This document shows positions 21,908 to 33,015 of a stretch of DNA of 64,000 nucleotides, piece by piece (position 1 is the stretch's first letter; each line of letters opens with the position of its first letter). This DNA is from Lonicera japonica. Lineage: Eukaryota; Streptophyta; Magnoliopsida; Dipsacales; Caprifoliaceae. The position numbers were made by a program, and so were the translations under genes. Under the pieces are notes generated by a model, which saw only the letters and a program-made list of their open reading frames with translations, had not been told where the DNA came from and did no database searches. The stretch lies in contig CM038468.1 of the NCBI GenBank assembly GCA_021464415.1, forward strand, positions 27,206,969-27,270,968, in the 5' to 3' direction.

Positions 21908-23757
21908 TGTGAGAATCTGCAAATGCGACCCCTGGTTCTTAGCCTCTGGTTTGGGAGTCTGAAACATTGGAAAGGATTCCGCTATTCCATTTGCTTCTAT
22001 GTGTTGATAATTCATATCGGGTGTCTCTCTATCCTATTTCTAGATGCAAAAGGGTTCGTTCAGAATTGTCAGTACGTTTTACACTTTTGTCTACAAAACC
22101 AGGATTCTATAGGGTTCGGGAACTATATTACGGTTTGGGAAGGTGTTAAGCACCCATTCCGCCCTTTCGGTCTCTAGTGGTCTTATATGTTTATTCTATG
22201 TTAGAAAACTTGGATGCTTTTACTAATATTCTACTGCTTTCTGGAAATAACTAATGAAAACCTGATTTTGGGAAAAACGGGAAAAGGGATGAAAACCTTG
22301 TATTCCGTGATCCGATGTTTTGGTTTTGTCGAAATCTGATTACTAGTGACAAGTTTATTTTATCAATTTTAAAATGAGAGTGATTCGTTATTGTTTTCTC
22401 AGATAACAATATCAATTATCTCGTTTGTTTAATTTAGAAAAGATCAGATCTTATCGGAATCGATTTGATATGGAATTGAACTCTTGAGGAGAGTGTATCA
22501 GATACATTACAGTCTATATGGAAGACAGGATATATCTGAATTTAATTCCTAAGTAAGCTTTATCCGTCCGGGTTTTGAAAACTTGGTTTTAGTTAGATGA
22601 TAAATAGTCTTACTTCTTCTAGTTTTACAAATGATTTTATCAGGATTTTATCAAGTTGTTTTGTTTGAAAACGATAGAATATCAGTAACTTGACAATAAG
22701 TTTATCTACCTAGAACGTGGACAGAACAACAGATAAAAAGAGTCTACAAAACAACTCAAATGGAAGTAAATGCTTTCGGTTTATGTTGGCCCAAGCAAGC
22801 CAACTCCCTACTCACTTATAGTACTTCCGAAAATAACAAGTACGTATATATATATATTAAACTTAAATAAGAGTTTAAACAAAAATAAAATAAAACTAGT
22901 ATACAGATATCTTATTTAATTACTAGAAGAGACTTTAGTTACCTTCCCGACGATATATATAAGAATAAAAGAGAAAATATAATATGGCAGAGAAGACCTC
23001 CGGCGGATATTAGCTTTCCTCTTAGAAATATTTCCAGCGGTCTGACTCTAGAAGGTGGCACTCCGGGTGCCAAGATTAGATCCGAGACTCTTGCGAAAAT
23101 AAATGTTATCACAGATGCTTCCGCAGAAGGCTTAAAGACTAGAAAATATGAGAGAGAATGAGGTGTTTTAGTGTAGAAACCGTGGTGAGAAGTTGCCGTC
23201 CAGAACCCATGGGGGTGATGCCTTATTTATAGTGCTCGGGAGGGTTTGTCGCGTGACATACTGCAACAGTGGGACGATTGTCGCGCGACATATACATATG
23301 TCGTGCGACAAAACGGCTGAAGTGATGGTTTTGACAGACTGATGTGTCAGAAAGTGGTTGGTCGGTGTTTGGGGGGGTTTGTCGCGCGACATATACATAT
23401 GTCGACGACAAACGGCTGAAGTGATGATTCTGACATACTGATGTGTCAGAAAGTGATTGGTCGGTGTTTTGGAGATTTGTCGCGCGACAAACTACAAAAT
23501 TAGCCATTTGTAGCGCGATAAATGGCCGTTTGTAACGCGACAAAAGTATTTTCGCGCTACAAATACCCCGTTTGTAGTGCTACAAACGCCCCGTTTGTAG
23601 TGCTACAAATGTCTTTCGCGCTACAAATGTCCAGTTTGTAGTGCTACAAAAGCCCCGTAGCACGTTCTAGTGTGTGCATGAATTCTAGACTCGATGTGAA
23701 CTCTATGGGAGTTTTATTTTAGGGTTCTTGCGGGGGTCACGAATTGGGGTGTCTACA
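21908..23757 (-). repeat. 5' LTR of the gag-only retrotransposon
   Basis: 1850 bp, starting TGTAGACACC and ending GATTCTCACA on the sense (minus) strand. It differs from the 3' LTR by scattered substitutions and by a deletion near 22070-22085. It carries palindromes TGTCGCGCGACA and variants at about 23246-23490, TTTGTAG-type palindromes at 23500-23660, and an inverted repeat TTCTGACA...TGTCAGAA. Compared with the two solo LTRs it has the additional 62-bp segment at 22762-22823. Confidence 0.92.
23223..23232 (-). promoter_or_regulatory. TATA box of the 5' LTR
   Basis: Antisense TTATTTATAG, i.e. CTATAAATAA on the sense strand, with the invariant CCCATGGG block about 20 bases downstream. The palindrome array lies immediately upstream (23246 onwards). 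This is the promoter expected to drive the gag-only element. Confidence 0.75.
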
Positions 23758-26165
23758 CTCATCGACTCATATTATATAGATATCAATAGTTTAAACCTAG
23801 GATATGTATTTAAATTCTAGCTTTGTAAGTGCAATAGGAACCATAACGTATAATATATATAATCTTTTGAGCAAGTCAAAAGCAACAAAATTTGTCAAAG
23901 GATGAAGAATGGCTTCTAATGAACATGAACTACGATCAATTTTATGCCTTAAAATAAAAATTAACTGCTTTATAAATAAATAAGAAAGCACAATCATAAA
24001 TTTTATTTCCGGAGAATTAGAGTGAATTTAGAGCAAAAGTGTGATAAAATATATTTTTAAAAAAATTATTACTATAACTAATGTCAGTGACTAAGAGAAG
24101 CAAAACATGTTGCAAAATGTTGAAGTAACAAAGCTGAACGTTATTAGGCGTTTCGGAAGGTAGGACTACATTTAGTAGAACTAATCTTTTAAAAAACAAC
24201 ATTGTTTTAATGTTTGCTATTATATATCCTACTACACTCTAGAATTCTTATTTTAAATTTAAGAACAGTGCCTTTTTAAATTACAGTTGTAATTTATAAA
24301 ATTATCCTGTTAATTACACTTTTTGTGTCAGTTTTGACACAAGCATATAAGCATATACTATTTGAAAGATTGCACAAATACAACTCTTTTAAAGATTATA
24401 TATTCTTATATCTATTTGAATTTTTTTTTAATTATCACAGTAAAAGTATAATATAAGTATGTCAAACTCTAAAAAATGTCTTCTTGACCCATACATGACA
24501 CCTCTCGTATAAATTTTTGTAAGCTTGATTATTATCGTATAAAATGTACATTATAATAGTAGAAATAATCGAGAGAAAGAATTGTATAGATATATTAATT
24601 TGTACAAAAATGTATATAATATTCTTCTTCTACAAAGAATAAGATATTCTCATTAATTAACACAATTAAATTTATTAATAACTAGGTGAAGTGATATTAT
24701 TTTAAATAAAATAATCAACTTTTTATAAACACTTTGAGAATATTGCAGCAACAAGTGACGTTATACCAAATGACCAGATCCGGTAGTTAATATATAGTGC
24801 TCATTTGTTTATTGTTTAAAGGAATTAAATAATAGAAGTAAAATATTATTCTTTATACTATTTAATTTACTCCAATATTTCATTGTAATTTTAGAGAAAA
24901 TTATATATTATTTTCTGTCAGCTTAGCTAATATGTTACTATTTTAAATCAGTTCTATACTATGTCTACTTATATATATATGATAATCATGCAAGTGATGA
25001 TGCATTATTTTCAAATTCTAGTCACACAATTGAAATGTGGATGCTAGATAAGGGAAGAATGATTGTAACTTTTTAATTGCTATAAGTAAAATTATTACAT
25101 TTAATTGCATCAAAATTACGTGAATGTAAAGTTACACACATTTTGCATGGTCACTTTCAATATGCCATTGTGCTTTTTATTTATGACTCAGAGAAGTTAA
25201 GATGTGTATACCATTGTACTATATAATTATCACTTTTTTTTAAGCAATCTCAAACCTTAGAAATCACTAAAAATTAGAGGGTTATTTTATTACAAGTAAG
25301 GGGTCTAAAAAGCCCAAACCCGTTGGCGTGGTAAACAAATAAAAGGAAAGGTGAATATGGACCTAACCTGCCAAAAGTTTGTAGGAAAACTAGGACTCGA
25401 AAATGACTTTGTAGGATTCTATGTCAAAGCTCATAAAACAAATACGATCCAAACCAACCACTAAAATATTAATACAAAGCAACCTAAATCATAGTTTTAG
25501 TAAAAACACAATCTAAATCATATTTAAATTTATACGTAAAGTGAAAACACAAGATAAATCATGCCCCAATAAAGTAGCAATCTAAATCATAGTTTTAGTA
25601 TCTTAATTTTAGAATATTTGAATAGTTCCATGTCTTCATTTTTTTTTCTATAAATAAAATGAGTAAAGCAGGTTTCAAACAAAAATTACAACTTTAATTT
25701 ATTATCCAAAGCACTTTTTGTCCATCTAGAGTAGTAGTTGAGGGAGGGGGATATGCGACCAATCACCCTCTCACACGGATTCAAACCCCCATTTAAACCG
25801 GAGGTAAAAACTACACTTATTATTGGACAATTTTATTTTTATTTTTAATTTTTTGTAGTGTTGGTAAAAGCACCCTTAATTTTTTTGTTTCAATACTGAT
25901 TTTTTTAAGGATATTCAATGTCATTTTATTTTTTTATTTTGAAAGGTCACCTATAATTATTTGAGCACCCTCAAAAACTCTCAAAGAACTCTCTTATTTC
26001 AACCATTTTGACAAAACAAATTCATTGCTAATAAACTAGGTTGATAAAATGTGCCATATTTTGCGACAAAAGACTTTTTCTTAGGGTTTTCTTCTTCTTA
26101 TTTTTTGGTTCTTGCTAATATTAACTATAGAATCTATTTATTCTCTATTTCTGGACTAATAAATT
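23758..26165. repeat. Segment P1, proximal part (paralogous to 41373-43328 and 43369-45780)
   Basis: AT-rich non-coding DNA present three times in the window. It is nearly identical to 43369-45342 but clearly diverged from 41373-43328, with indels such as about 60 extra bases in the latter near 41885-41950. Open stretches repeated in the copies (for example 23797-23997 and 43408-43608) are identical only because the DNA was copied recently; none has a known domain. Confidence 0.88.
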
Positions 26166-26575
26166 GAAATAATGGGTTATAAGGTCTCGTTCCATAATGT
26201 TTCATAACTCTAAGGACGGAGTCATATTTAATAAAGGGAAGTAGTACTAATTTCATAATTTGGTTTTACAATAAGGACACTTTTCATAATATTAATTTAT
26301 TTTAAGGAAAATGATAAATGTTGATAGACAAAAATACCCCTAATTAAAAAGTTGAGTGAAAAGTGCTAGTGCGTACATGGGGGGAAGAAGGTATTTTTAT
26401 AATTAATTAATTATAAAACTAGTATGTTTGCCTCGAACGAAGTATAAAATAAGAAGCTGCTGAAGAAGGAACTAAAAGGGGAGGGGGAAGTTGTCGGAAA
26501 AACTAAAGAATATATATTACCTTTTAAGGAGAACTAGTATTTGAGGGAAGAAGGATGAGAGCGAGGACAACGAAT

Positions 26576-26584
26576 CATTATTAC

Positions 26585-26656
<72 letters not shown>

Positions 26657-26657
26657 C
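26576..26657. repeat. Microsatellite (TTA)n, about 27 units
   Basis: Almost perfect triplet run. Poly-Tyr and poly-Asn reading frames across it are artefacts. Confidence 0.95.
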
Positions 26658-27126
26658 ATAGGATAGTGAACAAGGTTGTGATGAAACAACAAACAACATT
26701 GAGTTTGAGAGAGAGAAAAATAAAAATGGCCGGCGGAATAACATACAACGGTTTAGCCTACTATCCAAGTATCTCTCTTTTATGGATATATGTGTGTGTG
26801 TGTATTTGGGAGAAAATGACACTCATATGTATTATTTTATAGTTGTATTACTTTTCTGAATTAATTGTCATGTGCATAAATAAGCTGTAATGTGGGATTT
26901 ATATATGTATGATGAAGAAGCACTTCAGGTGTTTGTTGTAATGACTCTTAGAATGCCGGGTAGCTTGGCAATGGGTAGTTTTCACAATTTGGCAATTTTG
27001 GATTCTTATAAGCACTGCCAAATTCCTAAGTTAGTTCGAGACAAAAACAATGAAAAGCTTTTCAATCTAAATCTATTAATTCAAAAGGTTTTACTTAAAA
27101 CCTATCGAAAGATTGCATGAAATTCA

Positions 27127-27455
27127 TTAGTGCTAAATTTGATTGCAGTGCTAAATGCATTTAGCACCCTCTGGTTGGTGCTCCAGGTGGTGCTAAATGC
27201 ATTTAGCACCTTCTGGCTGTGCATTTAGCACATTTTGGTTAGTACTCAGAAGGTGCTAAATGTATTTAGCACCTTTTGGTTGCTGTCCAGGTAGTGCTAA
27301 ATATCTGGTTGTGCATTTAGCACCTTCTGGTTATTGTTCAGAAGGTGCTAAATGCATTTAGCACCTTCTGAGCACCAGGTGCTAAATGCATTTAGCACTT
27401 TCTGGTTGCTGTCCAGAAGGTGCTAAATACATTTAGCACATTCTGGTTGCTGTTA
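27127..27455. repeat. Cluster of GTGCTAAATGCATTTAGCAC palindromes
   Basis: About eight full or half copies of a 22-base perfect palindrome (core TAAATGCATTTA) are separated by variants of TTCTGGTTGCTGTCCAGAAG. Each could fold into a hairpin. The cluster is close to the right end of the 26166-27640 insertion and may be its subterminal repeat region. Confidence 0.85.
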
Positions 27456-27650
27456 GTATTATAATGAAACGTGAGATATTATAAGGAAGGGGTATTAGTG
27501 TCTTTTTTGTACAGTGTCCTTAATTTACATGGCTAATTTTTAAATGTCCTTTATAATATATTATTATTAGAATCAACCCTTATATTATTCTTTTAAATGT
27601 CCTTTAAATGTCCTTTGTATTAGTGTCTTTATTAAATGTCCTAATAAATT

Positions 27651-28215
27651 TTTCAAAAAATTGTTTTGAGAGGGTGCTTTTAGATGCACCCATTTAATAT
27701 TATTCTTTTCACCCCACCTAAAAGAAATTAACTTTTGAATTTTTCACTAAATTACAATTTTTCAGATCTTTAAACTCACCCTAAACAAAGATCTTGCTAT
27801 GTCTGTTACTACTCCATTCAACCCGAATAAAAAAACCTTCAAAAATATTATTTTCCACTCTGGCTTATTAAATTTCTCCTCCAAATTTCTCCTTACCTTT
27901 GCCTAACCATCCTTACCATCATTTACTATCTCTCCCATTTTTATTTATTGACTTTAGCTTCTTTATTATTATTTTCTTGGTGTTTAATTGAACCATATTT
28001 TCATGCTTTTATTATTTCAATTGTGTACATAATCAATATTCCACTTTGTTTTTCTGCATTTACTTCCGTTGATTTTAGGGTCCCTTCAATAGTAGGGTTT
28101 ATATTAATTTTCCAGATAATTCCACTTCATAGGCATTGGTTATATATTTTTTTCCAGTAATCTTGCACTTTGTTTTAGGAATCTGTAAAATAATTTAAAT
28201 TGCTCAATCGGACAG
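27651..28215. repeat. Segment P1, distal part (paralogous to 45790-47627)
   Basis: Matches P2 on both sides of the hAT insertion there. Homology can be followed to GGACAGAT (28215), where P2 is interrupted by Athila element A. No gene was recognised; an open frame at 27948-28160 is hydrophobic but not preserved in the paralogue. Confidence 0.8.
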
Positions 28216-30209
28216 ATCTAATCAATTTCTAATTGGGCTTGTTGAAGGTGTGAAGCTAGCATATCAGATTTAATTGTTCTCTGAAAAGCCAATAAATATT
28301 GAATATATTTTTTAGTGATCTATCTTGTTGAAAAGCCAATAAATATTCAATCTTGCACTTTTGATTAGTTAAAGTCAAGAATTATCAAAATTATTAATCA
28401 ACATCAATGCATCTCGGGATACTCTAATGTTAATAAATGAGTGAAATTTAATTAATACATGTTTTAAATATTATTTTTATTTGATAATATGATACAAAGT
28501 GAATATAGTATGACTAACATGAAATATATATTATCGTTAAATATTTTTGTTATATCGCATAAGTTATAAATATTTTACTAGCATAAAATAAAATTATAAG
28601 TTTTTGTCAAATTTGTTCCAACAGTAAAATTAAATTATTTTGACGCAAATTTAATAAATTTTTTTACTAAAAAATATTCTTGTGCACAAATTTCAACAAA
28701 AATAGGATACGTCATCCATCACACAATTTGTAGAAGATATTTTAAAATAATAACATAAAAAAACACTCAATTGTTCATCACAATCCAAATTTTGTTTCGT
28801 TGGGTGGATGTATATCCAGATGTTGTTTTATTTTTTGTCAATTTTTTTTAATTAGTGATAAATAAATTTACCCGTATTTATCTTTAGCGATTTTATAAAT
28901 TTATTGTCCCTATGGTCATCTTTATGTTTTAGTAAACTCACCTACCAATGGGAGGAGTTGCAAGTTTTTTTAAAAAGTTAGTGCGGTGAGAATAAAATCT
29001 TCTCAAATTGGGGGTACGTGAGAAGTAAGGTTTTGCGGGTGAATTGAAATTTGCAAATAGAAAAAACCCTTTTTTCTGGTTTGATTTATTTTGTGGTAAA
29101 ATTTGAATCTAAAATGCAAAAGGGTGAGATGAAAATTTGTAAATATCTTAACCATATAATTAGAGTATGGGTTAGTGCCTCTCTTAGTTTCCTTCCATGG
29201 TTTACATCTTATGTATATACTACATGGTATCTGTGCCAAAAATATTATCATTCTTGAAAAATCATCTTACAATTTTAATTATACATTTTGTTTATTATTT
29301 TCTACTAGATTTTTGTGGATGCATTATGGGTTTGCAATTCGGATGTAAGTTATATAAAGTAAAACATTTACAAATTAATAAATAGTGCAATAGTCATATT
29401 GCCCTCACTAACATGTTAGGATGTTATATATATATATATATATATATATTACGGTTCTTTGTTATTGTCTTAAAAAAAATAAACTTATATTTAATTTTTA
29501 TTTTAAAAAAGAAAGTTGTAATTCAAATTATTTTAAAATCCAGGGACTAAATTTAACGTATCAACTGGCAAAATAAAGTTGTCACCTTTCGGGAAAAAAA
29601 AAAAGAATTCTTATAATGGGGATGATTTTACCCATCTATTCAAGGCGGATATATCACATCACGCAGTTCTTTGATATATAGTAAAAAGGTCTATATTATC
29701 CATTCGTACTTTTATATATAGTTAAGTATCCTTTGTCAAATTTATTCTTCACTTTTTGAGTCATTTATACATGCATTAGCAGCCGAAGATTATGTTAAAA
29801 TTCCGTTTGGTATCCGAAACTTAAAAAATTGGACTTTAACACCCATTTTTAATAGCACTGTTAATTATATGATTTTGACCTCCCAAACAGGAGACAGAAA
29901 ACTCCAAGACAACTAGATTCTATTATTATGTTAGAGACTATCTCTCTCAAATTAAAGTTTAAGCCGTTAGGCAAATAAATTGTAATGAATATCATGCTAC
30001 ATGGTCAACCAAAATACTCCTATTCCTCTAGAAAAGCACAAGTCTATCTCTTATACACAGCCCCGAACATATTTGTCCGCATTAATATGTACACACACAC
30101 AAATACATTATATATTTTGACCGCACAAAAATAGTTTTTGACACTATAATTTTAAAAATTAATTTAAAGTGGCTTTCATAAAATCTTGCTAAGTAAAAAA
30201 AGAGTTATT
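28216..30209. other. AT-rich DNA with no recognisable gene
   Basis: No domain, terminal repeat or structural RNA was seen. A TA run occurs at 29424-29449 and a short duplicated phrase (GAAAAGCCAATAAATATT) at 28286 and 28331. It may continue P1, but the window has no second copy to compare. Confidence 0.55.
29424..29449. repeat. (TA)n microsatellite
   Basis: Perfect alternating TA run of about 26 bases. Confidence 0.9.
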
Positions 30210-30822
30210 TTAAACACTACAATCTATACAGAAGACAAAATATATCCGAGTTGAATTCCTAAGTAAGAACCTATCAGTCCGGGTTTTGAAAGTTCAGTTT
30301 TATCCGGACAATAATAACCTTACTTCTTCTGGTTTTACAAATGATTTTTATCCGGGTTTTGAAAATGATAAAATATCGGTAACTTGATAATAAGTTTATT
30401 CAACTAGAAAGTGGATAGAATAACAGACATAACAAGTTTACTACTATGGATAATTATGACAAAACAAGTACATATATATATTATTTGATTACTATAAGAG
30501 ACTTTAGTTACCTTCTCGACGAAATATATATAAGAATGAAAGAGAGAAAATATAATATGGCAAAGAAAACCTCCAGCAAATATCATATTTCCTTCTCCAA
30601 ATATTTCCAAGAATTCGATTCCAGAATATAACACTTCGAGTGTTGAAAATGGATATGGGAATTCCTTAGAAATTAGACGATCGAATATATAAAGAGAACT
30701 TGAAGACACTTGAAAATCGAAAAATTAAATAGAAAATATAAGAATTCTTAGTGTCAAAATCCTATCCATCATCCCATGGGGGTGCAGGCCTATTTATAGT
30801 GCTGGGAAGGAATTGTTGTGCG
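30210..30822 (-). mobile_element. Internal fragment of the TGTAGACACC-family LTR
   Basis: About 610 bp that follow the middle of the LTR (compare 22515-23250 and 35425-36040), including CAGTCCGGGTTTTGAAA, the CCCATGGG block and the antisense TATA box CTATTTATAG near 30790-30799. Both LTR ends are missing and there is no target duplication, so it is a truncated copy. It ends just after the first palindrome (TGTGCGACA), where MULE-associated sequence begins. Confidence 0.85.
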
Positions 30823-30841
30823 ACAGATTTTCATAGTGATT

Positions 30842-31170
30842 GACATATTAAATAACAAGTACGATATCATACTCCCATGGTACCCTTGTCAGAAAATTAC
30901 TTTAGATTTTACACTGCCTTAATATGCCCCTAATATGCTAGCTAATGTTATTATATTACAAATGTTTCACACATAAACTAATTATAACTAACAAGTTAAG
31001 CATATTGATATCATACATTTAATATGTGATAGACATATTAAATAACAAGTACGATATCATACTCCCATGGTAACCTCGTCAGAAAATTACTTTAGATTTT
31101 ACACTACCTTAATATGCCCCTAATATGCTAGCTAATGTTATTATATTACAAATGTTTCACACATATTACA
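30842..31170. repeat. Tandem duplication, period about 190 bp
   Basis: The unit beginning GACATATTAAATAACAAGTA is present at 30842 and again at 31032 with few differences over about 140 bases (to ACAAATGTTTCACACATA). It lies in the non-coding side of the MULE. Confidence 0.88.
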
Positions 31171-31261
31171 TGTATATACATGGATCGTAGGCATATTGCA
31201 CCGACCCGTGATGGATTATAAACATATTAGGTAAAAGAAACACAGTGATAAATTTGACACA

Positions 31262-31715
31262 TGCAAAAACTGTATATAAGATAAAGAAATGGGATTGACA
31301 CTCTTTTTCTATACATATTAATATCAGACATATTGAACTACATCGAATTCATCTAAATCCTGACTTGTAAATACAAGTAGACATAATGCATGTAGGCATT
31401 ATCAAAAATACTCCCATTATGTAAATAAAAATTAGACATATTGAAATATGAAAGTTTTAATAACAACGCATTTAATACCAATTTGGCACATGAAAATACT
31501 ATATATAAGATAAAGGAATGAGATTGACACCTTTTTTATATACATATCAATATCATAAATATTAAACTACATCAAATCCATCTGAATCCTGACTTGCAAA
31601 TAAAAGTAGACATAATGCATGTAGGCAATATCAAAAATACACCCATTATGTAAATAAAAATTAGACATATTGAAATACGAAAGTTTTAAAAACGACGCAT
31701 TTAATAACAATTGTC
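31262..31715. repeat. Tandem duplication, period about 229 bp
   Basis: From TATATAAGATAAAG (31273) to the block around CGCATTTAATA (31463), repeated from 31502 to 31692 with moderate divergence. Each unit contains GACATAATGCATGTAGGCA. It is older than the neighbouring 190-bp duplication. Confidence 0.85.
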
Positions 31716-32167
31716 ATACATATTGGACATACAATTATGAACTTAAAAAAAATTCTTATTATTATGCATATTATTGTCGTACATATTGGACTTCCCATCT
31801 AATTTTTATGAAACCCATCTTATAGTTAACAGTATGCATAATAACCCCCTACGAGGCCAATAGTATACCCATCGAAACTTAACAATATTATAATATGAAA
31901 ACATCTATGGAACTTATATACCCCAAATTAATTGGACTTCACCTTGTAATTAGTGGTAGTCATATTATAAATAACGGTCAAATATTCAAAATAAATGAAA
32001 GCACAACCGTCAATCCCAACCAATAAGAGAAGTTACATTTAAAAAAAAAAAAAAAAAAAACTGAAGTAAACTGAAGAGTCGTCTCCCAATCAATATAAAA
32101 GCCACGATCACAAGTAAACAATCCCGTCATCAACATATGAAACAAAGTTAACCGCCAAAAAACTTAG

Positions 32168-32571
32168 ATGGATAAACCCACAAAAACGTCGACCACCACC
32201 ACGAAGGAGAAGGCTGACACGTCCAAGGGCAAGCAGCCTGTCCAACCAAAGACGGAGAAGGATGAAGATCCAAACAAGGTAACCCCCAACGAAAGCGTAA
32301 GGAGAGGGCAAAGGAGGAGTCAATCATTGACAGGCTGGAGAAACAAGAAAGGAAGGCGTTGAAGAAGAAGCGACCAAGGAAAAAAAAGAAGGAAATGCGG
32401 TTCGGGATCGACCCAATTGATGGACTACCAATAATCGAAAGTCCCGACCGTACTCCACCCCTAAGCCCTGGTGTTTTTGAAGGAGAGATAAGCCCCCGTG
32501 ACCCCCCAACCTACTCTGGCAGCCCAACTTCAACCAAGAACCACAGCGACTCAAACGGAAAGTCGTTTTAA
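32168..32571 (+). pseudogene. Lys-rich accessory ORF in the MULE, probable frameshift
   Basis: I do not recognise this protein. An ATG frame at 32168 (MDKPTKTSTTTTKEK) is Lys/Thr/Gln-rich and stays open for 64 codons. From about 32290 a different frame carries a more protein-like continuation (KERAKEESIIDRLEKQERK, then a run of basic residues, then MRFGIDPIDGLP and a Pro/Ser-rich tail to 32571). A single base missing near 32285-32295 would join both into a product of roughly 135 residues. The opposite orientation to the transposase suggests a second MULE gene or a captured fragment. Basic N-terminal and acidic/Pro-rich C-terminal parts are compatible with a nuclear protein, but no function is assigned. 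Confidence 0.45.
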
Positions 32572-32939
32572 GAAGAAAAAAATATTGGCTTCAGAAGCCA
32601 AACTACTAATGTAATGATATTATTATATAATAAAATATGTTATTTCCTTTCAATTGCAGTCCACACCTCTCATTAATCTGTTCCATACTCGTCGAATCTT
32701 ATGAGCACGCATATCATTATGCAACCATTAAATACATAAAATGAACACGACAGTGTGATAGATATATCTACAGAATAAACTTTTACAAAATCCCAAATGC
32801 ATATTATAATATACCAATGAGCAAACAAAGTTACATTACTGCTATCGAATGTAATAAATAAACAATTTAATCAACTAGAAACAAACTCAATCATAATCTG
32901 AAAAAAAAATTGATGATGCTGACGGAACAAAACGTTTGA

Positions 32940-33015
32940 AAACAAACAAACTCTTAAGTAGTACTGGTACACGAGCGACGATAACGCCCGCCAATCATCC
33001 ACATCTTTTGCATGA
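32940..33015 (-). pseudogene. Diverged second copy of the MULE transposase zinc-knuckle end
   Basis: The stretch AACTCTTAAGTAG...CTTTTGCATGATGATA parallels AACTCTAGATTGG...CTTTTGCACATCATAG at 33130-33202. On the minus strand it yields CKRCG followed by a stop and a degenerate RYRRSCTS, i.e. the same CxxC...C end that closes the transposase. It looks like a tandem duplication of the last coding segment. Confidence 0.6.

Larger units (their letters stand above)
11885..23757 (-). mobile_element. Complete non-autonomous LTR retrotransposon, gag-only (Tat/Ogre-like, TR-GAG/LARD type)
   Basis: An 11.87-kb element bounded by two similar LTRs (21908-23757 as 5' LTR, 11885-13765 as 3' LTR on the minus strand) with the duplication CTCAT at 11880-11884 and 23758-23762. 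The interrupted site exists empty at 41372. Sense order: 5' LTR, primer-binding site (21889-21906), leader, gag (20785-19172, one stop), a decayed integrase C-terminus (about 19140-18860), then more than 5 kb without genes holding two tandem-repeat blocks, then the 3' LTR. Protease, reverse transcriptase and RNase H are absent, so any movement needed proteins from a relative. Gag-only elements are known in plants as TR-GAG elements, and tandem repeats in the 3' untranslated part are known from Ogre elements; both comparisons are from general knowledge. Confidence 0.9.
26166..27640. mobile_element. 1.5-kb insertion in P1 with 9-10-bp target duplication, unclassified
   Basis: The paralogue at 45780 reads without interruption through this point. 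Here 1475 bp are inserted between two copies of CTAATAAATT (26156-26165 and 27641-27650). A 9-10-bp duplication fits MULEs best. The ends hold inverted subterminal words (AAGGAC and TAAGGACAC on the left, several TAAATGTCCTT on the right) rather than a clean terminal inverted repeat. Inside are a long (TTA)n run and a cluster of palindromes. No transposase is present, so it would be non-autonomous. Confidence 0.7.

Noticed and set aside
23797..24202. Two small frames identical to 43408-43813
   Set aside because: Identity follows from the recent 2-kb copy; the diverged paralogue at 41400-41810 does not keep the frames.
26517..26842. Open frames with poly-Asn and poly-Tyr
   Set aside because: They translate the (TTA)n microsatellite at 26576-26657; flanking residues show no domain.
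27948..28160. Hydrophobic frame resembling a membrane protein
   Set aside because: The paralogue in P2 diverges within the frame and is cut by the hAT insertion; AT-rich DNA readily encodes hydrophobic peptides.
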